DNA of 59,252 bases from Clostridiaceae bacterium AM27-36LB (lineage in GTDB: Bacteria > Bacillota > Clostridia > Lachnospirales > Lachnospiraceae): contig QUJQ01000013.1 of the NCBI GenBank assembly GCA_003480725.1, positions 1 to 59,252 on the forward strand, written 5' to 3'. How positions within the stretch are numbered: position 1 is the stretch's first letter; the number at the start of each line of letters is the position of its first letter. The notes below the pieces were generated by a model. It was not told where the DNA came from, did not search any database, and saw only the letters and a list, made by a program, of their open reading frames with translations. Made by a program: the position numbers and the translations under genes. Of this stretch, positions 46,691-56,523 are shown piece by piece.

Positions 46691-47416
46691 CTAAATTGAT
46701 CGTCTTGTTGCATTATCCTGGAAGCTAAAGTAATCAGGGCGATGGCGTGACTGGGTATATTCAAACATAACGCCATCACTATTGTAAGTATGAGAGGTGA
46801 CAACAGCCATACAGTTATAGTCTCCAAGATCCAAATATTTTTCATCAATTTCAGTCATCTTTTCTACGGTCATGATACGTTTACTTGTGACAATGGAAAC
46901 TCCAAGAGTATTTTCCAGATAATCGTAAATCGACTTTTCTGCAATCTCTATAGTTAGATCTTTAGCAACGCTTTTCAAAAAATAATTATGGTTTAGAATA
47001 AGTGCTTTCCCATCTAAGTAATGAAGTCTCTGCAGATAATAAATCTCATCGCCAATATTAAAACCGGTTTTTGCAGCAATTCTTTTGTCTACTACCAATT
47101 CTGCAAAGTGAATTACTTTGGTTTTGGCTTTCTGGTTATTTCTCTTTGCAGATTCCGTAAACGTTTCAATTGAGCCGATGGTAAATGAGGTCTGTAATGC
47201 GGGCTGGAAGATAATTCGTACCCCTTTCCCCTGCATCGTCTGTACATATCCATCGGCTACCAGATCCCCGATGGCACGGCGAATGGTATTGCGTGAGCAG
47301 TCATATTCCTGCACCATTGTATTTTCAGAGGGGAGAAGTTCCTGAAATTCATATTCTCCGGTCTCAATTTTTCTTTTCAAGTCTTTATAAATTTCTGCAT
47401 ATTTTGCTTTCGGCAT
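46691..47416 (-). CDS. treR: Trehalose operon repressor (GntR/UTRA family)
   Basis: This 241-residue regulator has an N-terminal GntR winged helix (YAEIYKDLKRKIETGEYEFQ, ENTMVQEYDCSRNTIRRAIG, GYVQTMQGKGVRI) and a C-terminal UTRA domain (KTGFNIGDEIYYLQRLHYLD, IYDYLENTLGVSI, MFEYTQSRHRPDYFSF). It is divergent from treP-treC and would be released from DNA by trehalose-6-phosphate. Three ACTTGTTTAAACAAGT-like operators lie in the gap. ATG 47414-47416 has GTGGAGGAAC upstream; an earlier ATG lacks one. Confidence 0.92.
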   Translation of the reverse strand: MPKAKYAEIYKDLKRKIETGEYEFQELLPSENTMVQEYDCSRNTIRRAIGDLVADGYVQTMQGKGVRIIFQPALQTSFTIGSIETFTESAKRNNQKAKTKVIHFAELVVDKRIAAKTGFNIGDEIYYLQRLHYLDGKALILNHNYFLKSVAKDLTIEIAEKSIYDYLENTLGVSIVTSKRIMTVEKMTEIDEKYLDLGDYNCMAVVTSHTYNSDGVMFEYTQSRHRPDYFSFQDNATRRSI

Positions 47417-47494
47417 AAGTTCCTCCACTTGTTTGAACATCCATCATTTATTATAATATTTACATATGGAAAGTCAAGAATCAAATAAGACATA

Positions 47495-47582
47495 ACTTGT
47501 CTAAACAAGTTTTGAAATAAGTGTTGACATGTTTAAACAAGTGTGATATAACATAATTACAAGAAAACTTGTTTAAACAAGA
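47495..47582 (+). promoter_or_regulatory. treP promoter with three TreR operator palindromes
   Basis: ACTTGTCTAAACAAGT (47495-47510), ACATGTTTAAACAAGT (47527-47542) and ACTTGTTTAAACAAGA (47567-47582) match each other and the TreR consensus of Firmicutes. TTGACA (47524-47529) and TATAAC (47547-47552) are 17 nt apart, so operator 2 covers the promoter core. Operators 1 and 3 flank it and could allow looping. Confidence 0.85.
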
Positions 47583-47620
47583 ATAAGCGCGGAACATTTA
47601 TTTTAATAAGGAGAATCAAG

Positions 47621-49528
47621 ATGGGGAAGTATACAAACGACGCAAAAGAATTACTGCACCTTGTGGGAGGAAGAGAAACCATTGCTGCAGTATCACATTG
47701 TATCACACGAATGAGATTCGTATTAAATGATCCGAAGAAAGCGGATATTCAGAAAATTGAAGCAATGAAAGTTGTTAAGGGAAGTTTCACACAGGCAGGA
47801 CAGTTCCAGGTAATCATCGGGAACACGGTTTCAGATTTTTACAACGACTTCATAGCAGTTGCAGGCATTGAAGGCGTATCGAAAGATGCTGTAAAGAGCG
47901 CAGCAAAACAGAATCAGAACGTAGTTCAGAGAATTATGACTGCATTAGCAGAAATTTTCGCTCCACTCATTCCTGCAATCATTGTGGGCGGTTTGATTTT
48001 GGGATTCAGAAACTGCATTGACAGCTTATATTTATTTGAAAACGGTACAAAGACGCTCTGTGATATCAGCCAGTTCTGGTCAGGGATTGACCATTTCCTG
48101 TGGCTCATCGGAGAAGCGGTATTCCATATGTTGCCGGTTGGTATCTGCTGGTCTGTAACCAAGAAAATGGGTACAACACAGATGCTTGGTATCGTACTTG
48201 GACTTACACTTGTGTCTGGTCAGCTCTTAAATGCATATGCAGTGGCAGGCACAGCGGCAGCAGATATTCCAAAGTGGGATTTCGGTTTTGTACAGGTAGA
48301 TATGATTGGTTATCAGGCTCAGGTCATTCCTGCAATTCTGGCAGCATTTACGCTGGTATATCTTGAAAAATTCTTCAGGAAGATCTGTCCATCCGTAATT
48401 TCTATGATCGTGGTACCTTTCTGTAGCTTAGTACTCTCTGTTATGGCAGCACACTTTGTGCTTGGACCAATCGGATGGAAAATCGGCTCTGTCATTTCCT
48501 CCGTTGTATACGCAGGAATCACAGGACCAATGAGAATTGTATTCGGTGGAATCTTCGGTTTTGTGTATGCACCGCTTGTAATCACAGGACTTCACCATAT
48601 GTCAAATGCAATCGACTTACAGTTGATTGCTGACTTTGGCGGAACAATGTTATGGCCAATGATTGCTTTGTCCAATATCGCACAGGGTTCCGCAGTATTA
48701 GGCATGATCTATCTTCAGAAAAATGATGCCCAGGCGCAGGAAGTAAACATTCCGTCATGTATCTCCTGTTATCTGGGGGTTACAGAACCGGCAATGTTTG
48801 GTGTAAACTTGAAACACAGTTATCCTTTCATCTGCGGTATGATTGGTTCTGCATGTGCATCAATTGTCTGTGTAGCTACAAACAGTACAGCAAATGCAAT
48901 CGGTGTTGGCGGTCTTCCGGGAATCCTTTCCATGCAGCCGCAATCCATGTTAACCTTTGCTATTTGTATGTTAATTGCCGTAGCAGTTCCATTTGTATTA
49001 ACAGTTATGGTTGGTAAAAAAAAACTTCAGCCAAAAGAAGTTAAATCAGTAGAAGAAGTTAAATCAGCAGAGGTAACAGAATTAAAAGCATTTGCAACAG
49101 GTGATGTGATTGCATTAAAAGAAGTGAATGACGGTGTGTTTTCCGCAGGAACCATGGGTGAAGGATTTGCAATCATTCCGGAGAATGAAACTGTTTATGC
49201 TCCGGCTGATGCAACAGTCAGCTTACTTATGCAGGAGTCACGTCATGCATGTGGTTTAAAACTTGCAAACGGTGCAGAAATCCTTTTACATATCGGAATT
49301 GATACTGTAGCCATGAAAGGTGACGGTTTTGAATACCTTGTAAAAGAAGGCCAGAAGGTATCTGCCGGAACACCCCTGATCAAATTTGATAAAAAGAAAA
49401 TCAGTGAAGCAGGTTATGTTGATACGATCATTTGCGTCATTACTGAGCCAGGTAATATGGAAAATATAATATTTGTGACAGGCATTCATGCAATTGAAAA
49501 AGAGACAACAGTAGCAAAGACAGAATAA
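47621..49528 (+). CDS. treP: PTS trehalose transporter, EIIBCA
   Basis: This 635-residue fused permease imports and phosphorylates trehalose to trehalose-6-phosphate. The EIIB domain (1-90) has the phosphocysteine in VSHCITRMRFVL (Cys27). The EIIC domain (~105-465) has ten predicted helices and GVTEPAMFGV. The C-terminal EIIA domain (~490-625) of the glucose type has the active His in EILLHIGIDTVAMKGDGF. The presence of EIIA makes the system independent of a crr-type EIIA. ATG at 47621 with TAAGGAGAATC. It is controlled by the three TreR operators and lies 10 nt before treC. Confidence 0.93.
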   Translation: MGKYTNDAKELLHLVGGRETIAAVSHCITRMRFVLNDPKKADIQKIEAMKVVKGSFTQAGQFQVIIGNTVSDFYNDFIAVAGIEGVSKDAVKSAAKQNQNVVQRIMTALAEIFAPLIPAIIVGGLILGFRNCIDSLYLFENGTKTLCDISQFWSGIDHFLWLIGEAVFHMLPVGICWSVTKKMGTTQMLGIVLGLTLVSGQLLNAYAVAGTAAADIPKWDFGFVQVDMIGYQAQVIPAILAAFTLVYLEKFFRKICPSVISMIVVPFCSLVLSVMAAHFVLGPIGWKIGSVISSVVYAGITGPMRIVFGGIFGFVYAPLVITGLHHMSNAIDLQLIADFGGTMLWPMIALSNIAQGSAVLGMIYLQKNDAQAQEVNIPSCISCYLGVTEPAMFGVNLKHSYPFICGMIGSACASIVCVATNSTANAIGVGGLPGILSMQPQSMLTFAICMLIAVAVPFVLTVMVGKKKLQPKEVKSVEEVKSAEVTELKAFATGDVIALKEVNDGVFSAGTMGEGFAIIPENETVYAPADATVSLLMQESRHACGLKLANGAEILLHIGIDTVAMKGDGFEYLVKEGQKVSAGTPLIKFDKKKISEAGYVDTIICVITEPGNMENIIFVTGIHAIEKETTVAKTE

Positions 49529-49538
49529 GAGGAATTGT

Positions 49539-51191
49539 ATGACAGATTTTAGAAAAAGCACTGTATATCAGATTTATCCCAGATCCTTTTATGATACCAA
49601 CGGAGATGGCTTTGGGGATTTAAAGGGTGTGACAGCAAAGTTAGATTATATAAAAGAATTGGGCGTGGACTATATTTGGATGACTCCGTTTTTTGTGTCC
49701 CCCCAGTATGATAACGGTTATGATGTGGAGGATTACTATAACATTGATCCCCGTTACGGTACGATGGAAGATTTTGAAGAGCTTTCCAGAGAGGCACAGA
49801 AGCGTGGCATCAAACTGATGCTGGATATGGTATTTAACCATACCTCCAGCAATCATGAATGGTTCCAGAAAGCATTGGCCGGAGATGAAAGATATAAGAA
49901 CTATTATATTTTCAAAAAAGGAAAAGAGGATGGCAGTGCACCCACAAACTGGGAAAGTAAGTTCGGAGGAAGTGCATGGGAATATGTGCCGGAAATGGAT
50001 GAATACTATCTGCATTTATTCCATGTAAAGCAGCCGGATCTGAACTGGGATAACCCTAAGGTGCGTAAAGAGGTTCAGAAGGTTGTACGTTTTTGGATGA
50101 GCAAAGGTGTCAAGGGTTTCCGATTTGATGTAGTGAATCTTATCAGCAAAGATAAATTCGAAGATGATTTCGAAGGGGATGGCCGTAGATTTTATACTGA
50201 CGGACCAAACATCCATCAGTACCTGAAAGAATTAAATGCGGAGTCATTCGGACAGGATGCAGAAATTATTACTGTCGGTGAAATGTCCAGCACATCTATG
50301 GAAAATTGTTTTGAATATGCAGGTGAAGACAGCCATGAGCTTTCCATGGTATTTAGCTTCCATCATTTAAAGGTTGACTTTATGGGGAATGAAAAATGGG
50401 TGCTTGTACCAACAGATTTCCAGAAATTGAAAGATATTCTCTTTAGCTGGCAAATTGGAATGGCCAAGAATCATGCCTGGAATGCAGTGTTCTGGTGCAA
50501 TCACGATCAGCCGCGTCCGGTTTCCAGATTTGGTGATGAAGGAAAATACTGGAAAGAGTCAGCTAAAATGCTTGCGACCATCATTCATGGACTTCGCGGT
50601 ACTCCATATATTTACCAGGGTGAAGAGATTGGTATGACAAATACCGATTTCACTGACATCAGTCAGTTTCGTGATGTAGAAAGTTTGAACCATTATGAAA
50701 TTCTGCAGCAGAAAGGTCTTTCTAAAGAAGATGCATTTCGTATTATCCAGATTCATTCCAGGGATAACGGAAGAACACCAATGCAGTGGAATGGTGAAAA
50801 TCACGGTGGCTTTACCAAGGGAATGCCATGGATTGGTGTGAATAAAAATTATTCCAAGATTAATGCACAGAGTCAGCTGCATGATGAAACATCCATTTTC
50901 AACTACTATAAAAAGCTCGTAGCTTTACGTAAAGAGCTGGATATCATTGCATATGGTGACATCAGGCCGTTAGATGTAAGACATCCATCCATCATTGCCT
51001 ATGAAAGAATTTACGGAGAGGAAAAAATGCTGGTAGTCTGTAACTTCTATAAAACAGAAGTTGTATGGGATAGTGGAATGGATCTGAAGGGCTTCGAAAC
51101 ATTGCTGGGCAACTATTCTGAACAAAAAATAGAAGAGTCAGAGATTTCCTTAAAACCTTATGAAGCAATGATGCTTTACAGAAAGAGATAA
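49539..51191 (+). CDS. treC: Trehalose-6-phosphate hydrolase
   Basis: This 550-residue GH13 enzyme splits trehalose-6-phosphate into glucose and glucose-6-phosphate. GH13 regions are visible: GVDYIWMTPFF, MLDMVFNHTSSNHEWF, GFRFDVVNLISK with the nucleophile Asp, ITVGEMSS with the acid Glu, and NHDQPRPVSRFGDE with the third Asp. The start VYQIYPRSFYDTNGDGFGDL is typical of TreC/oligo-1,6-glucosidases. Linkage to treP and TreR sites fixes the substrate. Start ATG 49539 has AAGAGGAATTGT upstream. Confidence 0.93.
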   Translation: MTDFRKSTVYQIYPRSFYDTNGDGFGDLKGVTAKLDYIKELGVDYIWMTPFFVSPQYDNGYDVEDYYNIDPRYGTMEDFEELSREAQKRGIKLMLDMVFNHTSSNHEWFQKALAGDERYKNYYIFKKGKEDGSAPTNWESKFGGSAWEYVPEMDEYYLHLFHVKQPDLNWDNPKVRKEVQKVVRFWMSKGVKGFRFDVVNLISKDKFEDDFEGDGRRFYTDGPNIHQYLKELNAESFGQDAEIITVGEMSSTSMENCFEYAGEDSHELSMVFSFHHLKVDFMGNEKWVLVPTDFQKLKDILFSWQIGMAKNHAWNAVFWCNHDQPRPVSRFGDEGKYWKESAKMLATIIHGLRGTPYIYQGEEIGMTNTDFTDISQFRDVESLNHYEILQQKGLSKEDAFRIIQIHSRDNGRTPMQWNGENHGGFTKGMPWIGVNKNYSKINAQSQLHDETSIFNYYKKLVALRKELDIIAYGDIRPLDVRHPSIIAYERIYGEEKMLVVCNFYKTEVVWDSGMDLKGFETLLGNYSEQKIEESEISLKPYEAMMLYRKR

Positions 51192-51361
51192 TATATGAAT
51201 CTGTCCACTGATATCTTTGAAAAGAGTGTATGGATAATAATAGTAGCCTGCAGATTATGTCGTAGAATTCAAAAAAATATTGGTTACCTATTATGAGACC
51301 AAAGGTATTGAGAATATCAGTATATTTTCAAAAAGTACTAAAAAATCTCCTAAACGAGAAG

Positions 51362-51397
51362 TGCCGCAAAATTACTTATCTCAGTGATTTTGCGGCA
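51362..51397. terminator. Bidirectional terminator between treC and hyuB
   Basis: TGCCGCAAAAT and ATTTTGCGGCA pair perfectly across a 14-nt loop. It serves the converging treC (+) and hydantoinase (-) transcripts. The other ~170 nt of this gap contain nothing recognisable. Confidence 0.75.
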
Positions 51398-51422
51398 TCT
51401 ACTTTATACATTGAATATGATA

Positions 51423-53162
51423 TTATTTTTCAGCTTTCTGACGTTCTTCTGTCAGTCCAAGCACTTTGAATGTTTCAGGATCAACCAAAACACCATAGTC
51501 AGCCTTGGCCTGTTCCACAGTGATATATTCATTCTTAACATCCATAGCTACTTTTTCAGCAGGACGCTTAAACGGATTACCATATCCACCACCAGTTGCT
51601 GTAACCATACGCACAACATCATTGGTATTCATAACACGGCGTGCTGCAATTCCCATTGGTTCGCTTACGGTTCCATCTGCATCAATAAACTGGAAATAAT
51701 TTACAGAACCGTCTTTTCCACCAGCTGCACCCCATACCGGCCATTTATTTCGACCAAAAGATGCTGTAAAGGTCTGATTCTCATTCATAGAACGGTATAC
51801 ACGAACCGCACCACTTCCGCCACGGTATTCTCCTGCACCTGCCCCATCAGTATGCAGACTGTGCTCATCTACACGAATTCCATAACGAGTCTCAGCCATC
51901 TCTACCGGCACATTATAAGTTTCTCCATCGCCAACACAGAAAAGTCCTACCTGACCATCATGGCCTTTGCAAGCTCCCCATCCGCCAACAGTTGGCTCAA
52001 TAATCAGATAATCATTTCCAAAGTCCTGATGTTTTCCGGCCATCAATACGGTACATACAGAAAGTAAATGTCCTGCACCAAGAGATTCCGGGAAAACCGG
52101 TGCAAGTGCTTTCCATACCAAGTCAATAACGTAAATCATGCTTTCATAATAACAGGAGGTTGCTGCCGGACGATTCGCTTTCAATACACTGCCAGGTTCA
52201 CAGATTGTCCGCAGCGGTGCAAATACACCATCATTTACGGCCAACTCTGGTCCTACCACAGACATAAAGACTACTTTTACACCTGCATATGCTGCCGTTG
52301 CTCCGGAATTCACGCATCCTACTACCTGCGGATCGCTACCCGTGAAATCAGCAATAAATTCATCATCGGTAATGGTAACTTTTACCTGTAAATGAACTGG
52401 ATTGCCATGTCCATCGTTGTCCATGTATTCATCCATTTCCCATGTGCCTTTTGGCATCTCAGCTAGACGGCGGCGGGCTACTTTTTCGCCCTGGGATACC
52501 AGACGTTCCATAGATCCTTTTACAACGTCTGCCCCATATTTATCGCATAATTCACAAATACGTTTTTCACCTGTACGAAGAGAGGATATCTGACCCCACA
52601 TATCTCCCTGTGAGATCTGCGGATAACGCATATTGCTGCGCATCAGATCCCATACAGGTTCCACCAGTTCTCCGCGATCCACCAGTTTTGTACCAGAGAA
52701 ACACATACCTTCCTGATAAAGGTTTGTTGCATCAGTCGTAAAGGATCCTGGTGCCATGCCTCCGATATCACTCCAATGAGCTTTGTTACCAGCAAAAGCA
52801 ATCAGCTCGTCATGATAGAATATAGGCATTACCATTCCAACATCGGACATATGGGTTCCTCCGCCCATAAACGGATCGTTGATAATATATACATCACCCG
52901 GATGAAGATTTTCCTTTCCATGTTTCTCCACAACTGCACAAATCATGGGTGAAATCATACCGATAAATCCGGTAACACCATTTCCCTGGGTAAGCAGTCG
53001 ACCTTCAGCATCTGCAATACCGCTGGCATAATCCAGTGTTTCATAAATAATCGGGCTCATGGAAGTCTGTGCAAATGCATAGAAAATTTCGTTACTTACT
53101 GCAATCAAAGAGTCTTTTACAATATCCAGTGTGACCGGATTAATCTTTTCTTTCTCAGCCAT
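51423..53162 (-). CDS. hyuB: Hydantoinase/oxoprolinase family protein, subunit B
   Basis: This is a 579-residue HyuB-type subunit: GNGVTGFIGMISPMICAVVE, VYIINDPFMGGGTHMSDVGM, FAGNKAHWSDIGGMAPGSF, PTVGGWGACKGHDGQVG, and the late GGSGAVRVYRSMNENQTF. Together with HyuA it makes an ATP-dependent ring-opening enzyme for hydantoins, 5-oxoproline or, in related acetone carboxylase-type systems, other carbonyl compounds. It overlaps HyuA by one nucleotide (shared stop/start region at 53162). Start ATG at 53160-53162. The substrate is not deducible, since the residues separating the subfamilies are not obvious. Confidence 0.9.
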   Translation of the reverse strand: MAEKEKINPVTLDIVKDSLIAVSNEIFYAFAQTSMSPIIYETLDYASGIADAEGRLLTQGNGVTGFIGMISPMICAVVEKHGKENLHPGDVYIINDPFMGGGTHMSDVGMVMPIFYHDELIAFAGNKAHWSDIGGMAPGSFTTDATNLYQEGMCFSGTKLVDRGELVEPVWDLMRSNMRYPQISQGDMWGQISSLRTGEKRICELCDKYGADVVKGSMERLVSQGEKVARRRLAEMPKGTWEMDEYMDNDGHGNPVHLQVKVTITDDEFIADFTGSDPQVVGCVNSGATAAYAGVKVVFMSVVGPELAVNDGVFAPLRTICEPGSVLKANRPAATSCYYESMIYVIDLVWKALAPVFPESLGAGHLLSVCTVLMAGKHQDFGNDYLIIEPTVGGWGACKGHDGQVGLFCVGDGETYNVPVEMAETRYGIRVDEHSLHTDGAGAGEYRGGSGAVRVYRSMNENQTFTASFGRNKWPVWGAAGGKDGSVNYFQFIDADGTVSEPMGIAARRVMNTNDVVRMVTATGGGYGNPFKRPAEKVAMDVKNEYITVEQAKADYGVLVDPETFKVLGLTEERQKAEK

Positions 53163-55207
53163 TATTCCACCTCCATTTCTACGATCAGGTTACCGTATTC
53201 ATCTACACTTAAGCTTTGTCCCGGGCAAACTACAGTTGCGGTAGTAGGCTCTTCTACAACCAATGGACCCTGTGCTTTTGCACCGAATCCAAGCTTGCTC
53301 CGATCATAGATTGGTGTATCCAGCCAGCCATCACCGTTAAAGAATACAGGACGTGTTTCCTTCAATGCGCTGGAAATATCATCTTTTTGAGGTGCAATCT
53401 TCTGTAATGCAGGTTTGTTCAACTGACCATATGCCACAAGATGAAGATTTACAATCTCTGCCGGTGTATCTGGCAATGAGAAGGTATAGAAATGCTCATG
53501 TGTTTTGTGGAAACGATTCATGATTTCAGCACGATCTTCCTCTTTCCATGGATAAGCCGGAGCCTGTACCTGTACCGTATGTTCCTGTCCCGCATAACGC
53601 ATATCTGCAATAAAAGTAAATACAGCCTGATCTTCCTTAAGTCCCTCAGATGCCAGTATCTTATGTGCCTCATCAATCTGTGATTTCCACATCGCATTCA
53701 GTTCATCCATAGAAGCATTCTGGAATGAAAGAATCTTTGTCTGAATAAAGTCATGACGAATATCACTCATCAGCATACCCCATGCTGAAAATACAGAAGC
53801 TGCTACCGGAATAATGACCTTACGAATATTCAGTTCTTTGGCGAGTGTCGGTCCATGCATCGGGCCTCCTCCTCCAAATGCAACCATCGCAAAATCACGA
53901 GGGTCATATCCACGCCGTACAGAAATCAGCTTTAACGCATTATTCATATTAGAATCTGCCACACGAATAATGCTCTCTGCTGATTCTTCCGCAGAAATAT
54001 TAAAATGTTTTCCGACTTTTTCCACCAAAGCATTCTTCACATTGTCAAGAGAGACTTCCATGTCGAAATTCTTCGCAGAAAGACGTCCTGCAATCAGATT
54101 GGCATCTGTGGTGGTGGGTTCTGTTCCGTTCTTTCCATAAGCAACAGGTCCCGGAAGCGCACCTGCACTCTTTGGTCCAACTTTCAGAGATCCTCCTTCA
54201 TCGATCCATGCGATGGATCCTCCACCATTTCCGATCTCTACAATATCGACAACAGGTGCCATGATCGGATAGCCTGCATGTCTTTCGTCTTTTTCGATAT
54301 AGTAAGAAGTAGTTACTTTTACTGCTCCCTGATCGATCAGAGAACATTTCGCTGTTGTTCCACCCACATCAAATGCGATAATATTCGGTTCGCCAATGAT
54401 TTTTCCAAGAATAGAAGCACCAAACACACCGGCTACAGGACCTGATTCTACAATATTAACAGGAGTCAGTTTTGCCTGTTCAAATGTTGTAGTTCCGCCA
54501 TTACTCTGCATGATGTAACGGTTTTCCGGCATTCCGGCATCTGTAAGTCTCTGTCCCAGACGATTCAGATAAGAGGATGCCACCGGCATAACGTATGCAT
54601 TCAGAACAGCTGTTGAGGTTCTTTCATATTCACGCCATTCTCTCGTGATATCAACAGACGGGCATACATATACTTCCGGCCATAATTCTTTGATTTTTTC
54701 AACTGTTTTACGTTCATGTTCTTCATTTGCATAAGAATTGATGTAGCAGACAGCAATAGCCTCCACCTGTTCCTTTTTCAGATATTCCACTGCCGTGCGA
54801 ATATCTTCTTCACTTAATGGTGTCAGAATTTCACCTTTATAGCTGATACGTTCTGTCACTTCACGGCGTAAATAACGCGGAACAAACGGAGTTGGTTTTT
54901 CAAATACCATGTTAAACAAATCCGGACGATTACCTCTCGCCAGTTCCAGAATATCCCGGAAACCCTTTGTTGTGATCAAGGCTGTTTTTGCACCTTTTCT
55001 TTCTGTCAGTGCATTAATGATCGTTGTGGTTCCATGGAAAAAAGCCTCAATGCTTTTCATATCTACACCACTTTTTTTCAGAACGTCCATAACACCCTGA
55101 TCAAAATTCGGCGGTGTGGTATGTGCCTTTTCCAGAATCAGCGATCCATTTTCATCAATCGCTACCAGATCAGTAAAGGTGCCGCCAATGTCAGTTGCAA
55201 CTTTCAT
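53162..55207 (-). CDS. hyuA: Hydantoinase/oxoprolinase family protein, subunit A
   Basis: This is a 681-residue ASKHA-fold ATPase subunit: KVATDIGGTFTDLVAIDENG (phosphate 1), FFHGTTTIINALTERKGAKT, AFDVGGTTAKCSLID (phosphate 2), EIGNGGGSIAWIDEGG, and AFGGGGPMHGPTLAKELNI. It phosphorylates the substrate before ring opening by HyuB. ATG 55205-55207 follows GAGGAGGAACC; the longer frame has no such signal. It is divergent from a M24 peptidase and a cyclophilin, with a 225-nt shared control region. Confidence 0.9.
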   Translation of the reverse strand: MKVATDIGGTFTDLVAIDENGSLILEKAHTTPPNFDQGVMDVLKKSGVDMKSIEAFFHGTTTIINALTERKGAKTALITTKGFRDILELARGNRPDLFNMVFEKPTPFVPRYLRREVTERISYKGEILTPLSEEDIRTAVEYLKKEQVEAIAVCYINSYANEEHERKTVEKIKELWPEVYVCPSVDITREWREYERTSTAVLNAYVMPVASSYLNRLGQRLTDAGMPENRYIMQSNGGTTTFEQAKLTPVNIVESGPVAGVFGASILGKIIGEPNIIAFDVGGTTAKCSLIDQGAVKVTTSYYIEKDERHAGYPIMAPVVDIVEIGNGGGSIAWIDEGGSLKVGPKSAGALPGPVAYGKNGTEPTTTDANLIAGRLSAKNFDMEVSLDNVKNALVEKVGKHFNISAEESAESIIRVADSNMNNALKLISVRRGYDPRDFAMVAFGGGGPMHGPTLAKELNIRKVIIPVAASVFSAWGMLMSDIRHDFIQTKILSFQNASMDELNAMWKSQIDEAHKILASEGLKEDQAVFTFIADMRYAGQEHTVQVQAPAYPWKEEDRAEIMNRFHKTHEHFYTFSLPDTPAEIVNLHLVAYGQLNKPALQKIAPQKDDISSALKETRPVFFNGDGWLDTPIYDRSKLGFGAKAQGPLVVEEPTTATVVCPGQSLSVDEYGNLIVEMEVE

Positions 55208-55298
55208 ATTAGGTTCCTCCTCGTATGTTATTGTCAAATGTACAAAATCCACTACTGCAATTCTTTCCATTCTTGCGTATCAGTGTATCATATATACT

Positions 55299-55323
55299 TT
55301 ACCAAAGCAATCTATTATGGTAA
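55299..55323. promoter_or_regulatory. Inverted repeat between hyuA and the M24 peptidase gene
   Basis: TTACCA (55299-55304) and TGGTAA (55318-55323) face each other in the middle of a 225-nt divergent region. It may be an operator common to both directions. No regulator gene is adjacent. Confidence 0.4.
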
Positions 55324-55432
55324 TAAAGTGCAGAATATCTATTGAGTCTATATAGATTTGGAAAAAGAAATGTGTTACTATGAAGCAAAACAGACAATAA
55401 ATGATATCTTCTATTTACAGAAAGGCAAAAAA

Positions 55433-56509
55433 ATGAAACAAAATCGCGTTGAAGCTGTATTGAAAAATATGGAATCCCTGAATCTGTCACAGATTTTGAT
55501 TACAGACCCACTAGCTATTTTTTATCTGACAGGACGCATGATAAAACCATTTGAACGATTTTATGCACTCTACTTAAATCAAAATGGAAACCATAAAATT
55601 TTTATCAATCAGCTAGAAACGGTACCTGAAGATCTTGGTGTGGAAAAAGTACGTTTTAATGACTCTGATTCCTATATGGATCTTGTAATAAAAACAACTG
55701 ATCATACGGAACCGCTGGGAATTGATAAAAATATGCCTGCAAGATTTCTTCTTCCGCTTATCGACCAAAAAGCTGCCTCCGGTTTTGTAAATGCCTCTCT
55801 GGCACTTGATCAGGCACGTGCAGTCAAAGATATTCAGGAACAGGAACTTATGCGCAAAGCATCCCACCTTAACGATATGGCTATGGCAGAAATCACACAC
55901 TTTTTCAAAGAAGGAGTTACCGAAACAGATCTTGCAGAACAATTGAAAAAAATCTACCGTGATCTCGGTGCTGACGGCTTAAGCTTTGAACCTCTGTTTG
56001 CATTTGGAAGCAATGCTGCAAGCGGACATCACTGGCCGGATGACACCCGATTAAAACCCGGAGATTGTATTCTGGTCGATATTGGCTGTACATGGGAAGG
56101 ATATTGTTCTGATATGACCAGAACCTTCTTTTACAAAAACGTAACACAACATCAACAAGAAGTTTATCATACGGTATTAAAAGCAAACGAAGAAGCTGAA
56201 AAAGCTGTGACTCCTGGAATTCCTCTTTCTTCTCTGGATCAGATTGCACGTGGAATCATCACAGACAAGGGATATGGTTCTGCTTTTACCCATCGCCTCG
56301 GACATTTCATCGGACTTGAAGATCACGAATTTGGAGATGTTTCTTCTGCTTCTGCCGACAGAGCTGTCCCCGGAAATATTTTTTCGATTGAGCCGGGTAT
56401 ATATCTTGAAAATGATATGGGAGTTCGAGTGGAGGATCTGGTTCTTGTTACAGACCATGGGCATGAGATATTGAATCATTTTTCAAAAGAACTGACAGTG
56501 ATTGACTAA
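55433..56509 (+). CDS. M24 family metallopeptidase (Xaa-Pro aminopeptidase-like)
   Basis: This 358-residue pita-bread peptidase cleaves the N-terminal residue in front of proline. Metal and catalytic residues are seen in order: His in AASGHHWPDD, Asp in ILVDIGCTWEGYCSDMTRTF, His in HRLGHFIGLEDHEFG, Glu in IFSIEPGIYL, and Glu in GVRVEDLVLV. The N-terminal creatinase-like domain is ILITDPLAIFYLTGRM. ATG at 55433 is chosen because AGAAAGGC is 8 nt before; the frame further upstream is not conserved. It is followed after 14 nt by a cyclophilin gene. Confidence 0.9.
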   Translation: MKQNRVEAVLKNMESLNLSQILITDPLAIFYLTGRMIKPFERFYALYLNQNGNHKIFINQLETVPEDLGVEKVRFNDSDSYMDLVIKTTDHTEPLGIDKNMPARFLLPLIDQKAASGFVNASLALDQARAVKDIQEQELMRKASHLNDMAMAEITHFFKEGVTETDLAEQLKKIYRDLGADGLSFEPLFAFGSNAASGHHWPDDTRLKPGDCILVDIGCTWEGYCSDMTRTFFYKNVTQHQQEVYHTVLKANEEAEKAVTPGIPLSSLDQIARGIITDKGYGSAFTHRLGHFIGLEDHEFGDVSSASADRAVPGNIFSIEPGIYLENDMGVRVEDLVLVTDHGHEILNHFSKELTVID

Positions 56510-56523
56510 GAAAGAAGAGCTTT

